From: Streptomyces microflavus | GTDB lineage: Bacteria; Actinomycetota; Actinomycetes; Streptomycetales; Streptomycetaceae | Reading direction: 5' to 3' | Length of the DNA stretch: 64,000 bases | NCBI RefSeq assembly: GCF_014650075.1 | Contig: NZ_BMUG01000004.1 | Location: forward strand, 372,001-436,000 | Part shown: in pieces, positions 1 to 9,608 of the stretch | Numbering within the stretch: the stretch's first letter is position 1 | Layout of the letters: each line of letters starts with the position of its first letter | The notes under the pieces: generated by a model | Databases searched by the model: none | Seen by the model: only the letters and a program-made list of their open reading frames with translations | What the model was told of the DNA's origin: nothing | Made by a program: the position numbers and the translations under genes

Positions 1-18
1 GCGGATCGAGGCCACGAA

Positions 19-58
19 GGTGTCCGGGCCGGGGAGTACCGCCCCCGGCCCGGACACC
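19..58. terminator. GC-rich terminator-like hairpin at the left edge
   Basis: A perfect 16-bp inverted repeat (19-34 against 43-58) encloses an 8-nt loop. There is no T tract, which is usual for Streptomyces terminators. It probably ends a gene lying left of the window and insulates the TPR gene that starts just after it. Confidence 0.7.
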
Positions 59-90
59 GGCACCACCGAACCATGGGGAGGACCCTTTTC

Positions 91-1446
91 GTGCACCCGG
101 ACCACACCGCACCCACGTCCACGCCACCGCCCGCCCCCTCCCGGGGCGGCCGGCGGCTGCGGAGCATCGCGGTCACCCTGGCCCTGGGCGCGGCGATGTT
201 CGCCGCCGGCGCGGTCCTGCTGACCCCTGACGACAGCACCGCCCCCCGCCCGGCGGGCCACGGTCAGCCAGCGGGCGCGACCCGCGGGCCGATCGAAGCG
301 CTCCAGGCCCGGGTGGCCCGGCTGCCGAAGGATCCGGGCGGCTGGGCCGCCCTGGGAATGGCCTACGTCCAGCAGGCGCGCACCACCGCCGACCCGGCCA
401 CCTACGACCGGGCCGAACAGGCGCTGCGGACCTCGCTCTCCGTACAGAGCGAGGACAACACGGACGCGGAGACCGCCATGGGCGCCCTGGCCGCGGCCCA
501 CCACGACTTCCCCGCCGCGCTGCGCTGGGCCCGCAAGGCAACCACCAGCGGCCCCTACAGCTCCTCCGCCCACGGAGTCCTCGCCGACGCCTACACCCAG
601 TTGGGCCGTTACGGCGAAGCCGACGAGGCCGTCCAGAAGATGGTGGACCTGCGCCCGGACGCCGCCTCCCTCGCCCGCGCCTCCTACACCTTCGAGCTCA
701 AAGGGGACACCGACCGGGCCCGCGCCCTGATGCGGCGATCCCTGGCGGCGGCGGCCACCCCGGCCGACACGGCGTTCGCCCACACCGTCCTGGCATCCCT
801 GGACCTCCAGGACGCCGACCCCCGGGCAGCCCTGGCCGAGACGCGGACCGGGCTCAGGGCCGCCCCCGACGATCCGGCGCTCCTGGAGACCCGGGCCCGC
901 GCCCACCTGGCACGGGGCGACACCACCCGGGCCGTCGCCGACTACCGGGCAGCCGTCGCGATCGCCCCCCTGCCGCACCACCTGCTGGGCCTGGGCGAAC
1001 TCGAACAGTCTCTGGGGAACGGCAAACAGGCCGAAGAGAGTTACGCCCTCCTACGCGCCCAGGACCGCATCCGGGAAGCCGCTGGCGACCCGGCGGACAC
1101 CGACGCGATCCTCTTCGAAGCCGATCACGGCAACCCGAGAAGAGCCGTCACCCTGGCCGAACAGACCCTGCGCATCCGCCCCTTCGTCGCCGTTCACGAC
1201 GCGTACGCCTGGGCCCTGCACCGAGCGGGCCGGGATACCGAAGCCCTCGCCCAGGCCGACGAAGCCCTGGCCCTGGGCACCCGCAGCGCGCTCTTCCACT
1301 ACCACCGTGCCGCCATCCACCAAGCCCTCGGCGATCCCGGGGCGGCCCGCCGCGACCTGACCGAAGCGCTGCGCGAGCCGGGCTTCCACCCCCTGCACGC
1401 CGACGCCGCCCGTGACCTGCTCCAGCGAATCGACACGACACCATGA
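91..1446 (+). CDS. Membrane-anchored tetratricopeptide repeat protein
   Basis: The protein has 451 residues. One hydrophobic segment lies near residues 25-44 and acts as a membrane anchor or uncleaved signal. Degenerate TPR helical pairs follow to the C-terminus, with repeated alanine-rich 34-residue units (GWAALGMAY, AHGVLADAYTQLGRY, ALLETRARAHLARGD, LFHYHRAAIHQALGD). TPR arrays are protein-binding scaffolds; the partner is unknown. I chose GTG at 91 because a strong ribosome site, GGGGAGGA at 75-82, lies 8 nt before it. An in-frame ATG at 73 precedes that site and has none of its own. The stop overlaps the ATG of the metal exporter gene (ATGA), so the two are probably coupled and may act in the same membrane process. 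Confidence 0.85.
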   Translation: MHPDHTAPTSTPPPAPSRGGRRLRSIAVTLALGAAMFAAGAVLLTPDDSTAPRPAGHGQPAGATRGPIEALQARVARLPKDPGGWAALGMAYVQQARTTADPATYDRAEQALRTSLSVQSEDNTDAETAMGALAAAHHDFPAALRWARKATTSGPYSSSAHGVLADAYTQLGRYGEADEAVQKMVDLRPDAASLARASYTFELKGDTDRARALMRRSLAAAATPADTAFAHTVLASLDLQDADPRAALAETRTGLRAAPDDPALLETRARAHLARGDTTRAVADYRAAVAIAPLPHHLLGLGELEQSLGNGKQAEESYALLRAQDRIREAAGDPADTDAILFEADHGNPRRAVTLAEQTLRIRPFVAVHDAYAWALHRAGRDTEALAQADEALALGTRSALFHYHRAAIHQALGDPGAARRDLTEALREPGFHPLHADAARDLLQRIDTTP

Positions 1447-3086
1447 ACCCCACCCTGCGCCGAGCCCTCACCACCATGACCCTCGCCGTCCTCGCGAGCA
1501 CAGTGTCCGCCCCTGCGGCCACGGCCCACCCCCTGGGCAACTTCAGCGTCAACCACCACACGGGCCTCGTCCTTCGGCCCGACCGGATCGACGCCCGGGT
1601 CGTGGTCGACCGCGCGGAGATCTCAGCCCTCCAGGAACGCCCGGCCGTCGACTCCGACCAGGACGGCACGATCAGCGACACAGAGGCGCGCGCCCACGCC
1701 GAGCGAACCTGTTCCGACCTGAGCCGGCAGCTCCGCCTGAGTGTGGGCGGCACACGGGCGAACTGGAGGCAGTCCTCGGCCACTCTGGTGTACGAGAACG
1801 GGGAAGCGGGCCTCAGGACCAGCCGCCTCACCTGCGCCATGACCGCCCCGGCCGATCTCACCGAACCCACCGGCATCCGAGCGGAATCGCACTACGACAC
1901 CGAGCGCATCGGCTGGCACGAGATGACCGCCACGGGCCAGGGCGTCCGGATCACCCAGGCCGACGTACCGGCAACCTCCACCACCCGCGAGCTGCGCCGG
2001 TACCCGCAGGACCCCCTCGCCTCCCCGCTCGACCAGCGCACGGCAGCCCTGCGCAGCGAGCCCGGACAGGGGGCGGGGGTCCTCCCGGCGGTGGCGGCGG
2101 ACCTCCCCGGCGCGGGCGTGGTCAGCGAGGTACTCGCCAAGGTCACCGGCGCCTTCGACGCGCTGGTCGGGGCCCGCGAGATCACCCTCCCCGTAGGACT
2201 GCTGGCCCTGCTCCTGGCGCTCGTCCTCGGGGCGTCCCACGCGGCGATGCCCGGCCACGGCAAGACCATCATGGCCGCCTACCTGGCGGGCCGCCGAGGC
2301 ACCAGGCGAGACGCCGTCACCGTCGGCGCCACCGTCACCCTCACCCACACGGCAGGAGTCCTCGTCCTCGGCCTCGCGCTGCCGGTCTCCACCCATCTGG
2401 CAGGTGAAGGCGTCCTGTTGTGGCTCGGCGCCGCCAGCGGCCTCCTGGTCACCGGCATCGGCCTCTGGCTCCTCCTGGGCGCGGTCCGGGGCAGGCCGCA
2501 ACACAACCACCATCACCACGGCCACGGCGACATCGGCCACCACCACGATCACGGCCACCACCACAGCCACGATCACGGCCACGACCGTCCACACAACCAC
2601 CACGGGCCCGCCGCACAGGTGCCCACGCCCGCCGGCCCGCCATCCGGGGAGCTCCGGGGCAACTCCACGGTCGCGACCCTCGCCCCACCGGACCACGACC
2701 ACCACGACCCGCCAGGCACATCAACGGCTCCCGAGAAGGCCCGGCGCACAAGCAGGACCGGCCTCATCGGCATGGGCATCGCGGGCGGCCTGGTCCCCAG
2801 CCCCTCCGCCCTCGTCGTGCTCCTGGGGGCCGTAGCCCTGGGACGTACGGCCTTCGGCGTGCTCCTCGTCATCGGCTACGGACTCGGCATGGCCGCCACG
2901 CTCACCCTCGCCGGCCTTCTCCTCGTCCGCCTGCGCGAACGGATCGAGAGCCACGACCGGGCCAGGACCCTCCGCCACCACCCCCTGCTCAGGAAGCTGG
3001 TGCGGACCGGCCCCGTCATCACCTCGCTCCTCGTCGTAGCCGTCGGCCTCGGCCTGACCCTGCGGGGAGCGACGGGGAGCGGCTAG
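1443..3086 (+). CDS. NicO/RcnA-type nickel-cobalt exporter with EF-hand-like loop and His-rich loop
   Basis: The protein has 547 residues. A signal peptide ends near residue 28, followed by HPLGNF, which is typical of actinobacterial NicO fusion proteins. An extracytoplasmic domain of about 200 residues contains a canonical EF-hand-like loop at residues 70-81 (D-x-D-x-D-G-T-I-S-D-x-E). The membrane domain starts near residue 240 and carries the NicO signature with HAAMPGHGKT. A long cytoplasmic-type loop around residues 355-385 is nearly all His, Asp and Gly, as in RcnA-like proteins, and presumably buffers or senses metal. The last third supplies further membrane helices. By family it should move Ni2+ or Co2+ across the membrane, and the His loop favours export. 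It is coupled to the preceding TPR gene and converges on sdaA with a 22-bp gap. Confidence 0.85.
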   Translation: MNPTLRRALTTMTLAVLASTVSAPAATAHPLGNFSVNHHTGLVLRPDRIDARVVVDRAEISALQERPAVDSDQDGTISDTEARAHAERTCSDLSRQLRLSVGGTRANWRQSSATLVYENGEAGLRTSRLTCAMTAPADLTEPTGIRAESHYDTERIGWHEMTATGQGVRITQADVPATSTTRELRRYPQDPLASPLDQRTAALRSEPGQGAGVLPAVAADLPGAGVVSEVLAKVTGAFDALVGAREITLPVGLLALLLALVLGASHAAMPGHGKTIMAAYLAGRRGTRRDAVTVGATVTLTHTAGVLVLGLALPVSTHLAGEGVLLWLGAASGLLVTGIGLWLLLGAVRGRPQHNHHHHGHGDIGHHHDHGHHHSHDHGHDRPHNHHGPAAQVPTPAGPPSGELRGNSTVATLAPPDHDHHDPPGTSTAPEKARRTSRTGLIGMGIAGGLVPSPSALVVLLGAVALGRTAFGVLLVIGYGLGMAATLTLAGLLLVRLRERIESHDRARTLRHHPLLRKLVRTGPVITSLLVVAVGLGLTLRGATGSG

Positions 3087-3108
3087 CTCCGGTGCAGGGC
3101 CTACGGGC

Positions 3109-4494
3109 TCAGCACTCGATGATGTTCACCGCGAGCCCGCCCCGAGCCGTCTCCTTGTACTTCACGCTCATGTCGGCGCCCGTCTCCTTCATGGTCTTGA
3201 TGACCTTGTCCAGGGAGACCTTGTGGCTGCCGTCCCCCCGCAGCGCCATCTTCGCGGCCGTCACCGCCTTCACCGCCGCCATGCCGTTGCGCTCGATGCA
3301 CGGGATCTGGACGAGCCCGCCGACCGGGTCGCAGGTCAGGCCCAGGTTGTGCTCCATGCCGATCTCGGCGGCGTTCTCCACCTGCTCGGGGGAGCCGCCC
3401 AGGACCTCGGCCAGGGCGCCGGCCGCCATCGAGCAGGCCGAGCCGACCTCGCCCTGGCAGCCGACCTCGGCGCCGGAGATGGAGGCGTTCTCCTTGAAGA
3501 GCAGGCCGATGGCGCCGGCGGCGAGGAGGAAGCGGACGACGCTGTCCTCCTTCTCCGCCTCGGTGCAGCCGTGGGCCGCGAAGTTCATGTAGTAGTGCAG
3601 GACGGCCGGGATGATGCCGGCCGCGCCGTTCGTGGGGGCGGTGACCACGCGGCCGCCCGCCGCGTTCTCCTCGTTGACCGCCATCGCGTAGAGGGTGATC
3701 CACTCCATCGCGTGGGCCTGCGGGTCGCCCTCGGCGCGCAGCTGGCGGGCCGAGTTCGCGGCGCGGCGGCGGACCTTGAGGCCGCCGGGGAGGATGCCCT
3801 CGCGGGACATGCCGCGCGAGACGCAGGCCTGCATGACCCGCCAGATGTCCAGCAGCCCTGAGCGGATCTCCGCCTCGGTGCGCCAGGCCAGCTCGTTCTC
3901 CAGCATCATCTGTGAGATGGAGAGGCCGGTCTCGCGGGCCATGCGCAGCAGCTCGTCGCCGGTGCGGAAGGGGTGCCGCAGGACCGTGTCGTCAGGGACG
4001 ATCGGGTTCTCGCCGGCCACCGCGTCCTCGTCCACGACGAAGCCGCCGCCGACCGAGTAGTACGTCTTCTCCAGGACCGGGGCGCCCTCGGTGTCGTACG
4101 CGAAGATCGTCATCCCGTTGGCGTGGTACGGGAGCGCCTTGCGGCGGTGCAGGATCAGGTCGTCGTCGAAGGCGAAGGCGATCTCGTGCATGCCGAGCAG
4201 GTTGATCCGGCCGGTGGAGCGGATCTCCTCGACCCGGGCGTCGGCCGTCTCCACGTTCACGGTCTGGGGCGCCTCGCCCTCCAGGCCGAGCAGGACCGCC
4301 TTGGGGGTGCCGTGGCCGTGGCCGGTCGCGCCGAGGGAGCCGTACAGCTCGGCCCGTATCGAGGCGGTGTGCGCGATCAGCCCCTCGTTCTTCAGGCGGC
4401 GCGCGAACATCCGGGCGGCCCGCATCGGGCCCACCGTGTGGGAGCTGGACGGGCCGATGCCGACCGAGAAGAGGTCGAAGACCGAGATGGCCAC
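3109..4494 (-). CDS. sdaA: L-serine dehydratase (deaminase), single-chain iron-sulfur type
   Basis: It converts L-serine to pyruvate and ammonia using a [4Fe-4S] cluster in the cytoplasm. The 461-residue length is normal for the fused alpha-beta form. Visible family motifs are the N-terminal [14 protein letters not shown], the central [11 protein letters not shown], and the cysteine-bearing stretches [10 protein letters not shown] and [13 protein letters not shown]. The chain ends in Cys (IIEC). In the Legionella enzyme such a terminal Cys folds into the active site and caps the cluster. The start is the GTG at 4494, placed 7 nt after AAGGAG; a longer in-frame extension is proline-rich and unconserved. 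It is the last gene of gcvT-gcvH-glyA-sdaA, separated from glyA by 212 bp containing a hairpin, so it may also have its own promoter. Confidence 0.95.
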   Translation of the reverse strand: MAISVFDLFSVGIGPSSSHTVGPMRAARMFARRLKNEGLIAHTASIRAELYGSLGATGHGHGTPKAVLLGLEGEAPQTVNVETADARVEEIRSTGRINLLGMHEIAFAFDDDLILHRRKALPYHANGMTIFAYDTEGAPVLEKTYYSVGGGFVVDEDAVAGENPIVPDDTVLRHPFRTGDELLRMARETGLSISQMMLENELAWRTEAEIRSGLLDIWRVMQACVSRGMSREGILPGGLKVRRRAANSARQLRAEGDPQAHAMEWITLYAMAVNEENAAGGRVVTAPTNGAAGIIPAVLHYYMNFAAHGCTEAEKEDSVVRFLLAAGAIGLLFKENASISGAEVGCQGEVGSACSMAAGALAEVLGGSPEQVENAAEIGMEHNLGLTCDPVGGLVQIPCIERNGMAAVKAVTAAKMALRGDGSHKVSLDKVIKTMKETGADMSVKYKETARGGLAVNIIEC

Positions 4495-4632
4495 GGGAGT
4501 ACTCCTTGGGGTTGGAAGACGCCGTTGTCTGCCTGGGTGGTGCGGGAAACGGGCCAGGTGGTGCGGTACGGGCCGGGGTGGGGCCCGCGGTGCAAGTGGG
4601 GCAAGCGGGGCAAAGGGTGGAGCGGGGGACAT

Positions 4633-4680
4633 GGGACGGGGCACCACGCTCACTCGTTCAGTGTGCGCGGTGCCCCGCCC
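4633..4680 (-). terminator. Hairpin terminator downstream of glyA
   Basis: A long stem of roughly 16 pairs (4633-4649 against 4665-4680, one bulge and one mismatch) lies 26 nt past the glyA stop. It probably ends or attenuates the gcvT-gcvH-glyA transcript before sdaA. Confidence 0.65.
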
Positions 4681-4706
4681 TTATGCGCAGAACCGCAGGC
4701 CAGGTG

Positions 4707-5966
4707 CTACTTCAGGCCGGGGTACAGCGGGAACTTCTCGGCCAGCGCCACCACGCGGGCCTTGAGGTCGTCCGCGTCGTAGGACGGCTTGAGGGCGGCG
4801 GCGATGATCTCCGCGACCTCGGTGAAGTCCTCGGTGCCGAAGCCGCGGGTGGCCAGCGCCGGGGTGCCGATCCGCAGGCCCGAGGTGACCATCGGGGGGC
4901 GCGGGTCGTTCGGGATGGCGTTCCGGTTGACCGTGATGCCCAGCTCGTGGAGCCGGTCCTCGGCCTGCTGGCCGTCCAGCTCGGAGTTGCGCAGGTCGAC
5001 CAGGACCAGGTGCACGTCGGTGCCGCCGGAGAGGACGGAGACGCCCACCTCGGTGACGTCCGGCTGGACCAGGCGCTCGGCGAGGATCCGGGCGCCGTCC
5101 AGGGTGCGCTGCTGGCGCTCCTTGAACTCCTCGCCCGCCGCGATCTTGAACGAGACCGCCTTGGCCGCGATCACGTGCTCCAGCGGGCCGCCCTGCTGAC
5201 CCGGGAAGACCGCCGAGTTGATCTTCTTGGCGAGCTCCTGGGTGGAGAGGATCACGCCGCCGCGCGGACCGCCGAGGGTCTTGTGCGTGGTGGTGGTGAC
5301 GACGTGGGCGTGCGGCACCGGGTTGGGGTGCAGCCCGGCCGCGACGAGGCCCGCGAAGTGCGCCATGTCGACCATCAGGTACGCGCCGACCTCGTCCGCG
5401 ATCCGGCGGAAGGCGGCGAAGTCGAGGTGGCGCGGGTAGGCGGACCAGCCGGCCACGATCAGCTTCGGCTGGGACTCCTTGGCGAGGCGCTCGACCTCCT
5501 CCATGTCCACGATGCCGCTCTCGTCGACGTGGTACGGGACCACGTTGTAGAGCTTGCCGGAGAAGTTGATCTTCATGCCGTGGGTCAGGTGACCACCGTG
5601 GGCCAGGTTCAGGCCCATGATCGTGTCGCCCGGCTTCAGCAGCGCGAACATCGCGGCGGCGTTCGCCTGCGCACCGGAGTGCGGCTGGACGTTCGCGGCC
5701 TCGGCGCCGAACAGGTCCTTGATCCGGTCGATCGCGATCTGCTCGACCACGTCGACGTGCTCACAGCCGCCGTAGTAGCGGCGGCCGGGGTAGCCCTCGG
5801 CGTACTTGTTGGTGAGTACGGAGCCCTGCGCCTCCATGACCGCGACCGGAGCGAAGTTCTCCGAGGCGATCATTTCGAGGGTGGACTGCTGGCGGTGGAG
5901 CTCGGCGTCGACAGCGGCGGCGACGTCCGGGTCCAGCTCGTGGAGTGAGGAGTTCAGAAGCGACAT
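4707..5966 (-). CDS. glyA: Serine hydroxymethyltransferase
   Basis: This PLP enzyme interconverts serine plus tetrahydrofolate with glycine plus 5,10-methylene-THF. Its 419 residues match bacterial GlyA. Family hallmarks seen are MIASENF near the N-terminus, [21 protein letters not shown], and the PLP-lysine segment [15 protein letters not shown]. The ATG at 5966 has AAGGGA upstream. It follows gcvH by 19 nt and uses the methylene-THF and glycine handled by the cleavage system, so the glycine riboswitch upstream of gcvT likely controls it too. Confidence 0.97.
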   Translation of the reverse strand: MSLLNSSLHELDPDVAAAVDAELHRQQSTLEMIASENFAPVAVMEAQGSVLTNKYAEGYPGRRYYGGCEHVDVVEQIAIDRIKDLFGAEAANVQPHSGAQANAAAMFALLKPGDTIMGLNLAHGGHLTHGMKINFSGKLYNVVPYHVDESGIVDMEEVERLAKESQPKLIVAGWSAYPRHLDFAAFRRIADEVGAYLMVDMAHFAGLVAAGLHPNPVPHAHVVTTTTHKTLGGPRGGVILSTQELAKKINSAVFPGQQGGPLEHVIAAKAVSFKIAAGEEFKERQQRTLDGARILAERLVQPDVTEVGVSVLSGGTDVHLVLVDLRNSELDGQQAEDRLHELGITVNRNAIPNDPRPPMVTSGLRIGTPALATRGFGTEDFTEVAEIIAAALKPSYDADDLKARVVALAEKFPLYPGLK

Positions 5967-5985
5967 CAGGGGGTCCCTTAAGGTC

Positions 5986-6363
5986 TCAGTTGCCGGAGAA
6001 CGCGGTGTACTCGTCGGCGGAGAGCAGATCGGCCGGCTCCTCCGCGACGCGCACCTTGAACAGCCAGCCGCCCTCGAAGGGAGCGGAGTTCACCAGCGAG
6101 GGGTCGTCCACGACGTCCTGGTTGGCCGCCGTCACCTCGCCGGTCACCGGCGAATACAGATCGCTGACGGACTTGGTCGACTCCAGCTCGCCGCAGGTTT
6201 CACCCGCGGTCACCGTGTCACCGACCTCCGGAAGCTGGGCATAGACGACGTCACCGAGCGCGTTGGCCGCGTACTCCGTGATGCCGATCGTGGCCACGCC
6301 GTCCTCGACGGCCGACAGCCACTCGTGCTCCTTGCTGTACCGCAGCTGCTGGGGGTTGCTCAT
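5986..6363 (-). CDS. gcvH: Glycine cleavage system H protein
   Basis: This lipoyl carrier shuttles the aminomethyl group between the P, T and L proteins. It has 125 residues, a standard length. The lipoylated lysine is Lys64 in [11 protein letters not shown], and the N-terminal KEHEWL motif is present. AGGAG lies upstream of the ATG at 6363. Two small hairpins occur in the 120-bp gap after gcvT, one with a GGAA tetraloop near 6432-6447. No gcvP gene is present in the window. Confidence 0.96.
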   Translation of the reverse strand: MSNPQQLRYSKEHEWLSAVEDGVATIGITEYAANALGDVVYAQLPEVGDTVTAGETCGELESTKSVSDLYSPVTGEVTAANQDVVDDPSLVNSAPFEGGWLFKVRVAEEPADLLSADEYTAFSGN

Positions 6364-6483
6364 GACCTGAATTCTCCTGTACGCGGGGGAGTGCTGATGA
6401 ACGGTGGTCTTACGGTGTGAGACGGAGGTACGTCACTTCCGTGACGCCCGAGTGGAGCGAGAAGCCCGGTTTCTTCCGGGATA

Positions 6484-7611
6484 TCACTTCTGGCGCTTGT
6501 AGAACGGCAGCGCGACGACCTCGTACGGCTCGTGCGTGCCCCGGATGTCCACGCCCACGCCCTCGGTGCCCGGCGCGGCGAAGGCCGCGTCCACGTACGC
6601 CATGGCGATCGGCTTGCCCAGGGTGGGGGAGGGGGCGCCGGAGGTGACCTCACCGATCACCTTGCCGTCGGGCCCGCCCACGGCGACAACGGGGTAGCCC
6701 GCGCGCGGGACCCGGCGGCCCTCGGCAATCAGGCCGACCAGCTTGCGCGGCGGGGCGCTCTCGGCGCGCTCGGCGGCGGCGGTGAGCGCCTCGCGCCCGA
6801 CGAAGTCGCCCTCCTTCTCGAACTTCACGACCCGGCCCAGGCCCGCGTCGAACGGGGTCAGCGCCGTCGTCAGCTCGTGCCCGTACAGCGGCATGCCCGC
6901 CTCCAGGCGCAGCGTGTCCCGGCAGGAGAGGCCGCACGGGATCAGCCCGTGCGCCTCGCCGGCCTCCGTCAGCGCCCGCCACAGCTGCTCGGCGTGGACG
7001 GGGGCGACGAACAGCTCGAAGCCGTCCTCGCCGGTGTAGCCGGTACGGGCGATGAGCGCGGGGACCCCGGCGACCGTGCCCGGCAGGCCCGCGTAGTACT
7101 TCAGCCCGTCCAGGTCGGCGTCGGTGACGGCCTTCATGATGGCGGGCGACTCCGGGCCCTGGACCGCGAGCAGCGCGTACGCGTCCCGGTCGTCGCGCAC
7201 CTCGGCGTCGAAGCCCGCCACCCGGGCGGTCAGCGCGTCCAGCACGATCTGCGCGTTGCCCGCGTTGGCGACGACCATGTACTCCGTCTCGCCCAAGCGG
7301 TAGACGATCAGGTCGTCCACGATCCCGCCGTCCTCCTGGACGATCATCGTGTAGCGGGCCCGGCCGTTGCCGACGGTGGCGATGTTGCCCACCAGCGCGT
7401 AGCTCAGGAAGGCCGCGGCCTCGGGTCCGGTGACGGTGATCTCGCCCATGTGCGACAGGTCGAAGAGACCGGCCCGAGTGCGTACGGCGTTGTGCTCGTC
7501 GCGCTCACTGGCGTACCGCAGCGGCATGTCCCAGCCCGCGAAGTCGGTCATGGTGGCGCCGAGCGAGCGGTGCAGCGCGTCGAGGGCGGTGAGACGGGGG
7601 GCAGTGCTCAT
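6484..7611 (-). CDS. gcvT: Glycine cleavage system aminomethyltransferase (T protein)
   Basis: It releases ammonia from the aminomethyl-lipoyl H protein and makes 5,10-methylene-THF. The protein has 375 residues, with DFAGWDMPLRY near residue 25, LFDLSHMGEI, a YTGEDGFE motif in the folate-binding domain and a C-terminal barrel domain. I chose the ATG at 7611 (MSTAPRL) because the open frame upstream of it runs through the riboswitch and is not coding. It is the first gene of the glycine operon. Confidence 0.96.
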   Translation of the reverse strand: MSTAPRLTALDALHRSLGATMTDFAGWDMPLRYASERDEHNAVRTRAGLFDLSHMGEITVTGPEAAAFLSYALVGNIATVGNGRARYTMIVQEDGGIVDDLIVYRLGETEYMVVANAGNAQIVLDALTARVAGFDAEVRDDRDAYALLAVQGPESPAIMKAVTDADLDGLKYYAGLPGTVAGVPALIARTGYTGEDGFELFVAPVHAEQLWRALTEAGEAHGLIPCGLSCRDTLRLEAGMPLYGHELTTALTPFDAGLGRVVKFEKEGDFVGREALTAAAERAESAPPRKLVGLIAEGRRVPRAGYPVVAVGGPDGKVIGEVTSGAPSPTLGKPIAMAYVDAAFAAPGTEGVGVDIRGTHEPYEVVALPFYKRQK

Positions 7612-7644
7612 GGATACGGCTCCAGGGCATGACGACGTCAGGAC

Positions 7645-7890
7645 GAATCCTCCCCATCTGTCATCGGAACCTGAGAGGTTCGCCGATAGCCCCTGACGGG
7701 GTATGCCCCTGGAGTAGGGGTGCCCCTGTTCACAGGGCTCGGCTTGCACCTTGGGTGGAGCCGCAGGGCGGCTCGCTTTTCAGATCTGCCTCATCCACGC
7801 GGTACGGGGCCTGAGAGATTCAAGGGAGGATCTTGCTCCTTCGGCGCCCGGCTCACACTGTGGCCGGAACTCTCCCGCGTGGATTCGAAC
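7645..7890 (-). promoter_or_regulatory. Tandem glycine riboswitch upstream of gcvT
   Basis: Read on the minus strand, aptamer 1 closes with a P1 helix of 7876-7882 paired to 7795-7801. It contains GGGAGAG, GCGCCGAAGGAGCAAG and TCTCAGGC, the conserved glycine aptamer core. Aptamer 2 closes with 7781-7785 paired to 7656-7660 and carries AAGGTGCAAGCC and CCTCTCAGG followed by GACAGATGGGGAGGA. The gcvT ATG lies 34 nt beyond. Glycine riboswitches of this class switch cleavage-system genes on when glycine binds; they are described for gcv genes in Streptomyces griseus. Aptamer 2 is more divergent than aptamer 1. Confidence 0.93.
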
Positions 7891-8051
7891 GGCCGGTATG
7901 CAGTTGGCGGGGTCATCATCGCACGCCTTGCGGCAGAGTGGGGCGGCCGGTCCGCAACGCTTGTGCGAACGGCGGGGGCGGTTGTGGAGCCTTGCCATTT
8001 CTTTACACTTCAGGGGCAGGCGAGTGCGGCCCGACAGCAGGGGGATGGGCG

Positions 8052-8747
8052 ATGGCGTTGCAGCGGTCGGTACCGACCGCGGGGGTCGCGCACGGCGCGA
8101 TGCCCGCACAGTCCGGCGCACCCGCGCGAGAGCTGCTGGACACCCGTGCGCCGGTGGTACGCGATCTGCGCGCGCGCACCGGCTACGGCCCGTACAGCCT
8201 CGACTTCACCGCGGGCGACATCGTGGTCGTCTCCGGACTGCCCGGCGGGGGCAAGTCCACCCTGATCCGGCAGGCCGTGAGCGGCCGCGCCGTCGACTCG
8301 CAGAACACCCGCGACCGCTGGGCCGCCGCCCTGCCCCGCTTACTCCCCTACGCCCTCTACCGCCCCCTGGTCCGCGCCGCCCACTACCTCGGGCTCTGGG
8401 CCGACCTGCGCTCCGGCGAATCCGTCGTCGTCCACGACTGCGGTACGCAGACCTGGGTACGCCGCTGGCTCGCCCGGCACGCCGCACGCCGGGGCCGCAC
8501 CCTGCACCTGCTCCTGCTGGACGTGGACCCCGGGACGGCCCGCCAGGGGCAGCGCGAGCGCGGCCGGGGCGTCTCCGGTTACGCCTTCGCCCGCCACCGG
8601 CACGCGGTGGCCCGGCTGATCCGCGACACCGAACGGGGAGCGCTGCCCGCCGGCTGCGCCTCGGCGGTGCTGCTGGACCGGGCGGCCGCGCGGGCCCTGA
8701 GCCGGATCTCCTTCACGGACGGCCGCTCCGACGCCCGCTCCGGTTAG
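8052..8747 (+). CDS. P-loop ATP-binding protein (kinase or zeta-toxin-like fold)
   Basis: The protein has 231 residues. A Walker A motif, GLPGGGKS, lies at residues 62-69 after a short beta-rich lead. Two further strands follow, ending in VVVHDCGT and LHLLLLDVDP, then an arginine-rich lid-like helix (RQGQRERGRG). This is the layout of small nucleotide or metabolite kinases, but no substrate motif is recognisable. The ATG at 8052 is preceded by AGCAGGGGG; upstream in-frame starts overlap the region of the divergent riboswitch promoter. It is divergent from gcvT and 43 nt ahead of sseB, so it may be co-transcribed with sseB. Confidence 0.75.
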   Translation: MALQRSVPTAGVAHGAMPAQSGAPARELLDTRAPVVRDLRARTGYGPYSLDFTAGDIVVVSGLPGGGKSTLIRQAVSGRAVDSQNTRDRWAAALPRLLPYALYRPLVRAAHYLGLWADLRSGESVVVHDCGTQTWVRRWLARHAARRGRTLHLLLLDVDPGTARQGQRERGRGVSGYAFARHRHAVARLIRDTERGALPAGCASAVLLDRAAARALSRISFTDGRSDARSG

Positions 8748-8790
8748 GGTTCTGGGCGGAGCGACGACAGCTGAGAGAGGCACAGAGGCA

Positions 8791-9561
8791 GTGGACATTG
8801 CGGCCCAGGTCCAGGCACACCCCCAGCACGGGTGGCCCGCCAACGAACTCGAAGAGGTGCTGACGGCCTCCCTCGGCGTCGCCGATGCGGGCGGCCGCCT
8901 CGTCGAGGTGCTCGGCCGCAGCTCGGTCTGGGTGCCGCTGCCCAACGGCGGCTCGCCCGCCAGCGCCGACCTCGACCTGCCGATGATGGACATCGACGGC
9001 GCCGCGTACGTGCCCGTCTTCAGCTCCGAGGGCCAGTTCCTCAGCTGCGTCGGCAGCCACATGTCCTTCGCCGTGGCGCCCGCCCGCGACTTCGCCCGGG
9101 GCCTGCCCCCGCAGGTCGGCATCGCGGTGAACCCGGGCGGCGCGGTCGGCATCCCGCTGCCGCCGCCCGCCGTCGCCGAACTCTGCCGCGCCGGACGCAC
9201 CGCCCTGGACGGGCCCGCCGGCGGCGGCCGGGTCAAGCTGTACGAACCGGACTGGCAGCACGATCCCGTCGACTTCCTCACCGCCGTCTCCGCCGAGTTC
9301 GAGGCCACCGGCGTGGTGTCCACCGCCCGCCGGGCCCTGGCCAGCATCGAGGGCGGCGACCCCGTCCTCTTCGTCGGCGTCGAGTTCGCCACCTGGGACG
9401 GTGCGGGCCAGAGCGCCCCGATGGACGCCCTGGGGCGGGCGCTCGGCCGGGCCGAGGTGCCCTGGCCGGTGAACCTGGTCCTGCTGGACGTGGCCCAGGA
9501 CCTGGTCGGCGACTGGATGCGGGAGAAAGTGCGGCCCTTCTACCGGCGAGAGGGCCACTGA
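8791..9561 (+). CDS. SseB-family protein, copy 1
   Basis: The protein has 256 residues in the SseB (enhanced serine sensitivity) family, whose E. coli namesake alters serine sensitivity by an unknown mechanism. The fold has an N-terminal SseB domain (residues about 20-125, with VWVPLPN, AYVPVFSSEGQ and GIAVNPGGAVGIPL) and a C-terminal domain ending WMREKVRPFYRREGH. The next gene ends in the same PFYxRE-H pattern, so the two are tandem paralogues. The start is GTG at 8791. Placement beside sdaA, glyA and gcv fits a link to serine or glycine, but this is inference. Confidence 0.85.
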   Translation: MDIAAQVQAHPQHGWPANELEEVLTASLGVADAGGRLVEVLGRSSVWVPLPNGGSPASADLDLPMMDIDGAAYVPVFSSEGQFLSCVGSHMSFAVAPARDFARGLPPQVGIAVNPGGAVGIPLPPPAVAELCRAGRTALDGPAGGGRVKLYEPDWQHDPVDFLTAVSAEFEATGVVSTARRALASIEGGDPVLFVGVEFATWDGAGQSAPMDALGRALGRAEVPWPVNLVLLDVAQDLVGDWMREKVRPFYRREGH

Positions 9562-9608
9562 CCGCGCCGCAAGGCACCGGTGCGAGGGCCACTGACCGCG
9601 TCGGAAGG
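9541..9608. repeat. 34-bp tandem duplication of the sseB copy 1 3' end
   Basis: Unit A (9541-9574) contains the last codons and TGA stop of sseB copy 1. Unit B (9575-9608) follows directly and matches 29 of 34 bases, including a perfect 17-bp core (9550-9566 and 9584-9600). Because 34 is not a multiple of 3, unit B is not a coding extension. Confidence 0.85.
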
